5,176 nucleotides of DNA, taken from NCBI GenBank assembly GCA_021767625.1, contig JAASTB010000181.1, forward strand, positions 1 through 5,176. The letters run 5' to 3'. This document shows, in pieces, positions 1 through 5,176 of this stretch. Made by a program: the position numbers and the translations under genes. The notes beneath the pieces are model-generated. The model did no database searches. It was not told the DNA's origin and was given only the letters and a program-made list of their open reading frames with translations. The stretch comes from Wenzhouxiangella sp. (GTDB lineage Bacteria; Pseudomonadota; Gammaproteobacteria; Xanthomonadales; Wenzhouxiangellaceae). How positions within the stretch are numbered: position 1 is the stretch's first letter; the number at the start of each line of letters is the position of its first letter.

Positions 1-741
1 AGCTACTTCCTGCGAATGTTCGCCATCACGGCCTTCTACCATCGCTATTTCTCACACCGGACTTTCCGAACGAGCCGCCCGATCCAGTTCCTGTTCGCGC
101 TCATCGGCGCCTCGGCCACGCAGCGCGGACCGCTGTGGTGGGCCGCTCACCACCGGCATCACCATCGGCATGCCGACACCGATGCCGACGTTCATGCCCC
201 CCGGCACGGCTTCTGGTGGAGCCACATGGGCTGGTTTCTCTGTCGCGAGAACTTCGAGACGCGGGCCGACCAGATTCCCGACCTGATCGTCTACCCCGAG
301 CTGCGGTGGCTCGATCGCTATGATCTCCTGGTGCCCGTTCTCTACGCGGCCGCGCTTTTCGGGTTGGGCGCCGGCCTGAATTGGCTGGCGCCGGGATTGG
401 ATACCAGCGGCCTGCAGTTGCTCGTCTGGGGCTATTTCGTTTCCACCGTCGTGCTCATCCACGTCACGCTCACCATCAATTCGCTGGCCCACGTTTGGGG
501 CAGCCGGCGCTATGCCACCCGTGACGACAGCCGGAACAACTTCTTCCTCGCCCTGCTCACGCTCGGAGAGGGCTGGCACAACAATCATCACCACTTCCCC
601 GGCTCGGCCCGTCAGGGGTTCTACTGGTGGGAAGTCGATCTCAGCTACTATCTGCTCAGGATGATGAGCTGGTTCGGGCTGGTCGGCGGCCTCAAGCCCG
701 TCCCCGAGAGGATCCGCGAAGCGCGGCGAATCAAGTCATGA
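1..741 (+). CDS. Membrane fatty acyl-CoA/acyl-lipid desaturase (delta-9 type), 5' end missing
   Basis: A di-iron integral membrane desaturase that would use O2 and electrons to introduce a cis double bond into a saturated acyl chain. The reading frame is open from base 1, so the true start lies upstream; 246 residues are visible, and I estimate about 50-60 N-terminal residues are missing. All three histidine boxes are present: HRYFSH (bases 40-57), HRHHH (151-165, within WWAAHHRHHHRH) and HNNHH (577-591, within GEGWHNNHHHFP). Other family hallmarks follow in the right order: an acidic DTDADVH stretch and GFWWSHMGW after box 2, then NSLAHVWG and a DDSRNN motif before box 3. Two hydrophobic segments lie between boxes 2 and 3 (roughly bases 325-390 and 412-475), as expected for the second membrane hairpin. 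The stop overlaps the next gene's ATG by 4 bp. The family is certain; whether the substrate is acyl-CoA or phospholipid, and the position of the double bond, cannot be read. An in-frame ATG at base 16 is not the start, because family-like sequence continues before it. Confidence 0.94.
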   Translation, partial: SYFLRMFAITAFYHRYFSHRTFRTSRPIQFLFALIGASATQRGPLWWAAHHRHHHRHADTDADVHAPRHGFWWSHMGWFLCRENFETRADQIPDLIVYPELRWLDRYDLLVPVLYAAALFGLGAGLNWLAPGLDTSGLQLLVWGYFVSTVVLIHVTLTINSLAHVWGSRRYATRDDSRNNFFLALLTLGEGWHNNHHHFPGSARQGFYWWEVDLSYYLLRMMSWFGLVGGLKPVPERIREARRIKS

Positions 742-1979
742 AGATCGCGATCGTTGGTGGGGGTGTGTCGGGCCTTTATTCGGCCTGGCATCTTTCGCGT
801 CGCCATGAGGTGACCGTCTTCGAGGCGGCCGAGCGACTCGGTGGTCATGCCGATACCCAGGTCGTCGACGACGAGGGCATCGAGCAGAACATCGACACGG
901 GATTCATCGTCTTCAACCGCCAGCACTACCCGCTGCTGACGGCGTGGTTCGAATCGCTGGGCGTGACCTCCCGGACGACCGACATGAGTTTCGGCGTGAG
1001 CGATGCCGGTTCGGGTATGGAGTACAACGCCAGCACCCTCGGCCGACTCTATTGTCAGCGCCGCAACCTGCTCAGCCCGCGATTTCACGGCATGGTGCTC
1101 GATATCGCCCGCTTCTACCGGCGAGCGCCGGCGCTTCTGGCCGAACTCGACGAGCGCATCACGCTCGGGGAGTGGCTCGAGCACAGCGGTCTGGGCGAAA
1201 TGTTCGCGGCGCGGCACATGCTGCCAATGGCCTCGGCGCTTTGGTCGGCACCGATGGGCGACGTCAAGGAATTTCCCATGAAGCACCTGCTGGCTTTCAT
1301 GGACAACCACTCCATGCTGACCCTGGGCGAGCGCCCTGCCTGGGAAACCGTAGACGGGGGCAGCCGCCAGTACGTCGAGGCGGCACGGCGGTGCTCGGCC
1401 CGGTTCGAGACCGGCACTCCCGTTCGGGCGGTTGAGCGCACCGAAGGCGGGGTGATCGTCCGAACGCCGAAGGGAGAGGCACATTTCGATGCCATCGTGC
1501 TCGCCTGCCATTCGGACCAGGCGCTGGAAATTCTGGCTGATGCCAGTCCGGTCGAGCGCTGCGTTCTGTCCGCCGTCGAATACCAGCCCAACGAAGTGCT
1601 CCTGCACACCGATGTGTCGGTGCTGCCGTCCAGGCCGGCGGCCAGGGCGGCCTGGAATGTCCGAATCGACGGTGAAGAGGGCAGGCGCTGCCGGGTGTCG
1701 TACTACATGAATCTGCTGCAGAACATCCAAAGCCGGCAGCATTTCGTGGTCTCGCTCAACCAGTCCGAGTTGATCGACCCGACGCGCGTGCTGGTTCGCC
1801 GAAACTACGCGCATCCGGTCTTCACGCCCGAAGCCGTGGCCGCGCAGTCGCGTTGGGGCGACATCAACGGCTTGCGCCGAACCTGGTTCTGCGGTGCCTG
1901 GTGGGGCTGGGGATTTCACGAGGACGGCGCGCGCAGCGCCCGGCGCGTCATCGACGACATCGAGGCGCGCCATGGATAG
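738..1979 (+). CDS. FAD/NAD(P)-binding oxidoreductase, COG2907 (amine-oxidase-like) family
   Basis: A 413-residue flavoprotein, probably acting on lipid-bound or hydrophobic substrates; its reaction is not established. The N-terminus is a textbook Rossmann dinucleotide-binding fold: MKIAIVGGGVSG carries the GxGxxG glycines (G7, G9, G12), E29 ends the second strand where FAD ribose is bound, and RLGGH (33-37) is the second glycine motif. Further COG2907-type signatures are DTGFIVFN (53-60), EYN (95-97) with QRRNLL (107-112), SALWSAP (166-172), FMDNH (187-191), GGSRQYV (207-213) and the C-terminal FCGAWWGWGFHEDG (384-397), the closing FAD-contact segment. No signal peptide is seen. I chose the ATG at 738 because the Rossmann strand starts there and it overlaps the desaturase stop as ATGA; the in-frame ATG at 627 would add 37 residues translated from inside the desaturase. 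No good Shine-Dalgarno precedes it, so translation is probably coupled. It is distantly related to protoporphyrinogen oxidase and carotenoid desaturases, but those labels would be wrong here. Confidence 0.94.
   Translation: MKIAIVGGGVSGLYSAWHLSRRHEVTVFEAAERLGGHADTQVVDDEGIEQNIDTGFIVFNRQHYPLLTAWFESLGVTSRTTDMSFGVSDAGSGMEYNASTLGRLYCQRRNLLSPRFHGMVLDIARFYRRAPALLAELDERITLGEWLEHSGLGEMFAARHMLPMASALWSAPMGDVKEFPMKHLLAFMDNHSMLTLGERPAWETVDGGSRQYVEAARRCSARFETGTPVRAVERTEGGVIVRTPKGEAHFDAIVLACHSDQALEILADASPVERCVLSAVEYQPNEVLLHTDVSVLPSRPAARAAWNVRIDGEEGRRCRVSYYMNLLQNIQSRQHFVVSLNQSELIDPTRVLVRRNYAHPVFTPEAVAAQSRWGDINGLRRTWFCGAWWGWGFHEDGARSARRVIDDIEARHG
1962..1965 (+). promoter_or_regulatory. Shine-Dalgarno for the DUF1365 gene
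   Basis: GAGG lies 6 nt before the ATG at 1972, inside the 3' end of the flavoprotein gene. It supports this start over the upstream in-frame ATG at 1894. Confidence 0.55.
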
Positions 1980-2721
1980 CTCGATCGCAACCGGCCGCGT
2001 GTGGCACGAGCGCCTGGAACCCAGGCCCCACCGGTTCGTCTATCGCACCAGTTACACGCTTATCGACATCGATCGGATCGCCGAAGTCTTCGCCCGGAGT
2101 CGCCTGTGGTCATCGGAAGGTCGAAGCCTGGTCAGCTTTAGGCGCAGCGACTTCCTGAGCCCGCTCGATCGCTCGCTTCGCCAGGCGGTGCTCGATCGGG
2201 TTGCGGAAGAAACCGGTCGTCGTCCCGATGGGCGCGTTTTTCTCCTAGCGCATCTGCGTCAATGGGGGCTGTGTTTCAATCCGGTCAGCTTCTACTTCTG
2301 TCTCGACCGGAACGAGCGTCTGGATGCCATCGTCGCGGAGGTGCACAACACGCCCTGGAACGAGCGACACGCCTATGTGCTCGATTGCCGCTACCAATCC
2401 GGGCCCGAGTATCGCTTCGGATTCGACAAGGTCTTCCACGTCTCCCCCTTCATGCCGATGGATATCCGCTACGACTGGCGGTTTCGCGTCGAGGACGATC
2501 AATTGCGCGTTCACATGCGCCTGAAGCAGGCGGGCCGACAATGTTTCTCGGCCGGGATGCGCTTGAGCATGGAGCCGATGACTTCGGCCGCCATGCGCCG
2601 CATGCCGCTGAAGTTCCCGTTTATGACGGCCAAGGTCGTCGCAGCGATCTACTGGCAGGCATTCAGGCTCTGGTTGAAGAAGACGCCGTTTCACTCCCAT
2701 CCGGACAAGGTGACGCAATGA
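1972..2721 (+). CDS. DUF1365 family protein
   Basis: A 249-residue protein of the DUF1365 family, which has no firmly established biochemical function but is repeatedly found between a COG2907 flavoprotein and a CFA-like methyltransferase, as here. Family hallmarks in order: an N-terminal GRVWHERLEPRPHRFVY (residues 8-24) with H12 and H20; the FNPVSFYFC block (102-110); EVHNTPWNERHAY (123-135); KVFHVSPFMPM (153-163); and a C-terminal YWQAFRLWLKKTPFHSHP segment, probably an amphipathic, membrane-facing end. Conserved polar residues (H12, H20, N103, N126, H133, H156) are candidates for a catalytic or ligand-binding site; that is inference. No signal peptide is seen, so it is probably cytoplasmic or peripheral to the membrane. 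The start at 1972 is set by the conserved N-terminus, by a GAGG 6 nt upstream, and by an 8-bp overlap with the preceding gene. The frame stays open upstream to an ATG at 1894, which lies inside gene 2 and is not used. Confidence 0.93.
   Translation: MDSSIATGRVWHERLEPRPHRFVYRTSYTLIDIDRIAEVFARSRLWSSEGRSLVSFRRSDFLSPLDRSLRQAVLDRVAEETGRRPDGRVFLLAHLRQWGLCFNPVSFYFCLDRNERLDAIVAEVHNTPWNERHAYVLDCRYQSGPEYRFGFDKVFHVSPFMPMDIRYDWRFRVEDDQLRVHMRLKQAGRQCFSAGMRLSMEPMTSAAMRRMPLKFPFMTAKVVAAIYWQAFRLWLKKTPFHSHPDKVTQ
2708..2713 (+). promoter_or_regulatory. Shine-Dalgarno for the CFA-family gene
   Basis: AGGTGA matches the anti-Shine-Dalgarno of 16S rRNA and sits 4 nt before the ATG at 2718, a slightly short spacing. 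It supports this start and suggests initiation that is not purely coupled. Confidence 0.5.
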
Positions 2722-4004
2722 CGCACACGGACAGAACGATCGACGAAGCGGATGTCGGTTCCGGCGGCGGCCTCGACCGCTGGCTGCGCGCCCGCGTGCT
2801 TGCCCGCCTGGGTTCGATCGAGCAGGGCCGACTGACCATCCAGGACGCCGACGGCGAATACGCGCTGGGTGCACCCGATGATGCGCTCCAGGCGACGGTG
2901 GTGATCCATGACCTGCGCTTCTGGCGCTTGATGGCCAGCGGTGGCAGCGTCGGGGCGGCGGAGGCATGGATGGCCAATCTCTGGGACAGCCCGGATCCCG
3001 TTGCCGTCGTCCAGGTGCTCGCGCGCAACCGCCGCGTGCTCGATGAGATGGAAACCGGTGCGGCGCGCTTGACCAACGCCCTTCTCGGGTTGTGGCACGC
3101 ATTCAACCGCAATAGTCTGCGCGGCAGTCGCCGCAACATCGCCGCGCACTACGACCTGGGCAACGAGTTCTTCGAGGCCTGGCTCGACGAGCGGATGATG
3201 TATTCCAGCGCCCTGTACACGGCCGAAGAGCAAACGCTCGAGCAGGCCCAGTTCAACAAGCTCGAGCGCATCTGCCGCAAGCTCGATCTCGGTCCGGGCG
3301 ACCACCTGCTGGAAATCGGCACGGGCTGGGGCGGCCTGGCCATCCATGCCGCCGAGCATTACGGCTGTCGCGTCACGACCACCACCATCTCGCGCGAGCA
3401 GTACGAGTTCGCGCGCCGAAAGGTGCAGGACGCCGGCCTCGACGACAGGGTGACCCTGCTGACCCGCGACTACCGGGACCTCGAGGGTCGATTCGACAAG
3501 ATCGTGTCGGTCGAGATGATCGAGGCGGTAGGCCACCAGTATCTCGATACCTACCTGGGCAAGATCGACGCCCTGCTCGAGCCCGGCGGGCTTGCCCTGA
3601 TACAGGCCATCACGATTGAGGATCACCGCTACGCCAGCGCCGTGAAGAACGTCGATTTCATCAAGCGCTATATCTTCCCGGGCGCTTTCATTCCTTCGGT
3701 CAGCGCCATTTCCGCATCCATGGCTCGTTCGAGTCGCCTCGGGCTGGTCGAACTGGCCGATTTCGGCGCCAGCTACGCGCGGACGCTCGCCGCCTGGCGC
3801 GAAAGGTTCGAGGCGCATTGGGAAAGTATTCGAGAAATGGGCTTCGACGAAACATTCCGCCGGCGCTGGCTCTGGTACCTGGCCTATTGCGAAGGCGGTT
3901 TCCGGGAGCGCGCGATCAGCGACGTGCACCTGCTCATGGCCGGTCCGGATTGGCGTCCTTCGACCCAGTCCGGACTGTCCGGCGGACGCGAGCCGATCCA
4001 ATGA
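2718..4004 (+). CDS. Cyclopropane-fatty-acyl-phospholipid synthase (CFA) family methyltransferase
   Basis: A 428-residue SAM-dependent enzyme of the CFA family, acting on the double bond of membrane phospholipid acyl chains. Residues 20-125 form the N-terminal domain typical of full-length bacterial CFA enzymes. The catalytic domain shows HYDLGNEFFEAWLDERMMYSS (144-164, acyl/SAM site), the SAM-binding motif I LLEIGTGWGGLA (197-208), TISREQYEFA (223-232), VSVEMIEAVG (263-272), FIKRYIFPGAFIPS (314-327), FGASY (349-353) and CEGGFRER (391-398). Compared with E. coli Cfa (recalled from memory), the bicarbonate-site residues map as Cys139 to Ser164, Glu239 to Glu269, His266 to Gln296, Ile268 to Ile298 and Tyr317 to Tyr353, so two of five differ. 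It may therefore make a cyclopropane, or stop at or divert to a methyl-branched or methylidene product. The last 20 residues or so look non-conserved. The start at 2718 overlaps the previous stop by 4 bp and has an AGGTGA upstream; the frame is open upstream to 2262, but that part lies inside the DUF1365 gene. Confidence 0.94.
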   Translation: MTHTDRTIDEADVGSGGGLDRWLRARVLARLGSIEQGRLTIQDADGEYALGAPDDALQATVVIHDLRFWRLMASGGSVGAAEAWMANLWDSPDPVAVVQVLARNRRVLDEMETGAARLTNALLGLWHAFNRNSLRGSRRNIAAHYDLGNEFFEAWLDERMMYSSALYTAEEQTLEQAQFNKLERICRKLDLGPGDHLLEIGTGWGGLAIHAAEHYGCRVTTTTISREQYEFARRKVQDAGLDDRVTLLTRDYRDLEGRFDKIVSVEMIEAVGHQYLDTYLGKIDALLEPGGLALIQAITIEDHRYASAVKNVDFIKRYIFPGAFIPSVSAISASMARSSRLGLVELADFGASYARTLAAWRERFEAHWESIREMGFDETFRRRWLWYLAYCEGGFRERAISDVHLLMAGPDWRPSTQSGLSGGREPIQ

Positions 4005-4570
4005 AGCGCGATTTCTGGATCAACCAGGGCCTGTTCCAGCTCAGCTGGCCGGCCTGCGTGATCGGCGCATCGGCCGGCGTGGCGGGATGGACGGGCACCG
4101 CGGTGGTGGCGGCGATGGCGCTGTGGCAACTGCATCCCCGCCGGCGCCATCCCAGCGACTGGCGCATGATCGCCCTGTGCCTGGGGATCGGGTTTCTTCT
4201 CGACTCGTTGTGGGTGCAGATGGGCCTGCTCGCCTACGCCATGCCGTGGCCGTCGACGCAACTCGCCCCGTTCTGGATTCTCCTGCTGTGGCTGGCGATG
4301 GCCCTGGTACTCAATCACTCGATGAGCGTTTTCAAGGGTCGTCTGCTGTTGATCGGCATTCTCGGCGGGATCGGCTCGCCCATGTCCTACTTCGCCGGTT
4401 CGCGTTTCGGCGCGGTCGAGTGGCTGGCGCCCGCCTGGCAGGTCGTCTTGGCTACGGGGCTGAGTTGGGCCCTCCTGTTGCCCGCGCTTTTCTGGCTGGC
4501 CGGCAGGCCCCGCCGGCGGCGCGACGGCGAAACCTCCAATCATTCGTTTTCCCGGAGCGCGACTTCATGA
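4001..4570 (+). CDS. DUF2878 family integral membrane protein
   Basis: A 189-residue, strongly hydrophobic protein that fits the DUF2878 family, whose function is unknown. Likely membrane segments lie at about residues 11-41 (one long or two short helices), 56-80, 89-108, 114-133 and 144-167, followed by a basic, hydrophilic C-terminal tail (RPRRRR at 169-174) that probably faces the cytoplasm. Family-like blocks are an N-terminal NQGLFQLSWPACVIGA (8-23), GFLLDSLWVQMGLL (64-77) with a charged D68 within the membrane, APFWILLLWLAMALVLNHSM (89-108) with N105 and H106, and GGIGSPMSYFAGSRFGAV (122-139). The ATG at 4001 overlaps the previous stop as ATGA; no convincing Shine-Dalgarno is seen, so translation is probably coupled. 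An in-frame ATG at 3818 lies inside the CFA gene and is rejected. From its position between two lipid-modifying methyltransferases I infer a membrane partner, scaffold or lipid-handling role in the same pathway; nothing in the sequence shows a reaction. Confidence 0.86.
   Translation: MKRDFWINQGLFQLSWPACVIGASAGVAGWTGTAVVAAMALWQLHPRRRHPSDWRMIALCLGIGFLLDSLWVQMGLLAYAMPWPSTQLAPFWILLLWLAMALVLNHSMSVFKGRLLLIGILGGIGSPMSYFAGSRFGAVEWLAPAWQVVLATGLSWALLLPALFWLAGRPRRRRDGETSNHSFSRSATS
4554..4557 (+). promoter_or_regulatory. Shine-Dalgarno for the second methyltransferase gene
   Basis: GGAG lies 9 nt before the ATG at 4567, within the last codons of the DUF2878 gene and next to a locally less GC-rich stretch (about 4530-4552). 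It supports the start at 4567. Confidence 0.6.
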
Positions 4571-5176
4571 AGCCCATTGATCTGGCCGAAAAGGGCCTGC
4601 TGCCCGACTGGCTCATTCGACGCGGCATTCGCCGGCTGCTGGCACAGCGACTGCGCGACGAGCGTGCCGATGATCCCGAGGCGCAATCCGAGCGCTACCA
4701 GGCGCTGATGGACGAACTCGCAGAGTCGGCCATCGCCATCGAGACCGACGCCGCCAATGAGCAGCACTACGAAGTGCCCGCGGCCTTCTACCAGCTGGTG
4801 CTCGGGCACCGCCTCAAGTACTCGAGCGCGCTGTGGCCGCCCGGTGTCGGCAACCTCGACGACGCCGAGACGGTCATGCTCGATCAGACCTGTCGCAACG
4901 CCGGGCTGGAGGACGGACAGGACATCCTCGAGTTGGGATGCGGCTGGGGATCGCTGACGCTGTGGATGGCGGCGAACTACCCTTGCAGCCGGATCACGGC
5001 CGTCTCCAACTCGAGTTCGCAGCGCCGCCATATCGAGGCCCGGGCGAAGGAACTGGCGCTGAACAACGTCGAGGTCATCACCTGCGACGTCAACGAGCTG
5101 TCGCTCGACCGGCAATTCGATCGCGTGGTTTCGGTCGAGATGTTCGAGCACGTGCGCAACTACCGCCAGCTCCTGG
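4567..5176 (+). CDS. CFA-superfamily SAM methyltransferase, coclaurine N-methyltransferase-like, 3' end missing
   Basis: The first 203 codons of a class I SAM-dependent methyltransferase; the frame is still open at the window edge. Relatives are usually about 340-360 residues, so roughly 40 percent should lie downstream. Residues 1-60 are a charged, helical leader rather than the long N-terminal domain of E. coli-type Cfa. The catalytic domain begins at NEQHYEVPAAFYQLVLG (64-80), then LKYSSALW (83-90), the SAM-binding motif ILELGCGWGSLTLW (120-133), ITAVSNSSSQRRHI (143-156) and DRVVSVEMFEHVRNY (185-199). The NEQHYE, AVSNS, NNVEVI and MFEH(V/M)xNY patterns are those of plant coclaurine N-methyltransferases and their bacterial homologues; E191, E194 and H195 align with the catalytic Glu/Glu/His reported for the plant enzyme (from memory). 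In this operon the substrate is more likely a lipid than an alkaloid; that is inference. It overlaps the DUF2878 stop by 4 bp. Confidence 0.92.
   Translation, partial: MKPIDLAEKGLLPDWLIRRGIRRLLAQRLRDERADDPEAQSERYQALMDELAESAIAIETDAANEQHYEVPAAFYQLVLGHRLKYSSALWPPGVGNLDDAETVMLDQTCRNAGLEDGQDILELGCGWGSLTLWMAANYPCSRITAVSNSSSQRRHIEARAKELALNNVEVITCDVNELSLDRQFDRVVSVEMFEHVRNYRQLL

Larger units (their letters stand above)
1..5176 (+). other. Six-gene overlapping operon for membrane fatty acid modification (both ends open)
   Basis: Every gene junction overlaps: 738-741 (4 bp), 1972-1979 (8 bp), 2718-2721 (4 bp), 4001-4004 (4 bp) and 4567-4570 (4 bp). There is no intergenic base anywhere in the window, so no internal promoter or terminator is expected, and co-transcription with translational coupling is very likely. 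Five of the six products belong to, or are habitually linked with, acyl-chain desaturation and SAM-dependent acyl methylation. Control elements must lie outside the window; an ECF sigma/ChrR pair upstream would fit what is known of related clusters. Confidence 0.85.

Noticed and set aside
627..737. N-terminal extension of the flavoprotein from an in-frame ATG at 627
   Set aside because: The extra 37 residues are desaturase codons read in another frame; the Rossmann fold begins at the ATG at 738.
648..1973. Long antisense open frame of 441 codons opposite the flavoprotein gene
   Set aside because: Same composition effect; low-complexity Arg/Ala/Gly/His-rich translation, no domain, and the sense frame is a clear flavoprotein.
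3966..3977. Perfect 12-bp palindrome CAGTCCGGACTG near the end of the CFA-family gene
   Set aside because: About one perfect 12-bp palindrome is expected by chance in 5 kb, and it lies inside coding sequence with no matching copy noticed elsewhere.
2691..4001. Long antisense open frame of 436 codons opposite the CFA-family gene
   Set aside because: It mirrors the sense gene in very GC-rich DNA, where stop codons are rare on both strands; the translation has no recognisable motif, while the sense strand has complete CFA signatures.
2718..4004. Calling the first methyltransferase a confirmed cyclopropane synthase
   Set aside because: The family is certain, but the Cys-to-Ser and His-to-Gln changes at the bicarbonate site leave the actual product open.
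4499..4517. GC-rich hairpin (GCCGGC, 7-nt loop, GCCGGC) about 50 nt before the second methyltransferase
   Set aside because: Not a terminator: no T-run follows, it lies within the DUF2878 coding region, and such short GC stems are common at this base composition.
4567..5176. Calling the last gene a coclaurine/alkaloid N-methyltransferase
   Set aside because: The similarity is to the enzyme branch as a whole; a bacterial lipid-modification operon makes an alkaloid substrate unlikely, and the C-terminal substrate-binding part is outside the window.

Overview
The window is one continuous stretch of high-GC coding DNA (very GC-rich third codon positions) that looks like a proteobacterial chromosome, most likely a gammaproteobacterium. 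The lineage is only an inference from gene content and composition, because the window contains no rRNA or other marker gene. All six genes lie on the + strand, and each start codon overlaps the stop codon of the gene before it. Nothing in the window looks like a promoter, terminator, mobile element, tRNA, repeat array or CRISPR. The transcription unit starts before base 1 and continues past base 5176.

Layout: (1) bases 1-741, a membrane fatty acyl desaturase whose 5' end is cut off; (2) 738-1979, an FAD/NAD(P)-binding oxidoreductase of the COG2907 type; (3) 1972-2721, a DUF1365 protein; (4) 2718-4004, a cyclopropane-fatty-acyl-phospholipid synthase (CFA) family methyltransferase; (5) 4001-4570, a DUF2878 integral membrane protein; (6) 4567-5176, a second and quite different CFA-superfamily methyltransferase resembling plant coclaurine N-methyltransferase, whose 3' end is cut off. 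Overlaps are 4 bp except between genes 2 and 3, where it is 8 bp.

Genes 2-5 match a known conserved neighbourhood (COG2907 oxidoreductase, DUF1365, CFA-like enzyme, DUF2878). In many proteobacteria it lies near an ECF sigma factor and its ChrR-type anti-sigma factor and is tied to the singlet-oxygen response. No sigma or anti-sigma gene is visible here. The simplest reading is a membrane-lipid modification pathway: the desaturase makes or places a double bond, one or both methyltransferases add a one-carbon unit from S-adenosylmethionine to the unsaturated chain, and the flavoprotein oxidises or reduces the product. DUF1365 and DUF2878 have no firmly assigned reactions. The product cannot be read from the sequence; cyclopropane, mid-chain methyl-branched and furan fatty acids are all candidates.

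The most interesting details are the altered bicarbonate-site residues in the first methyltransferase, the pairing of two dissimilar methyltransferases in one operon, and the parallel with plant cyclopropane synthases, in which an FAD-oxidase domain is fused to a CFA domain.
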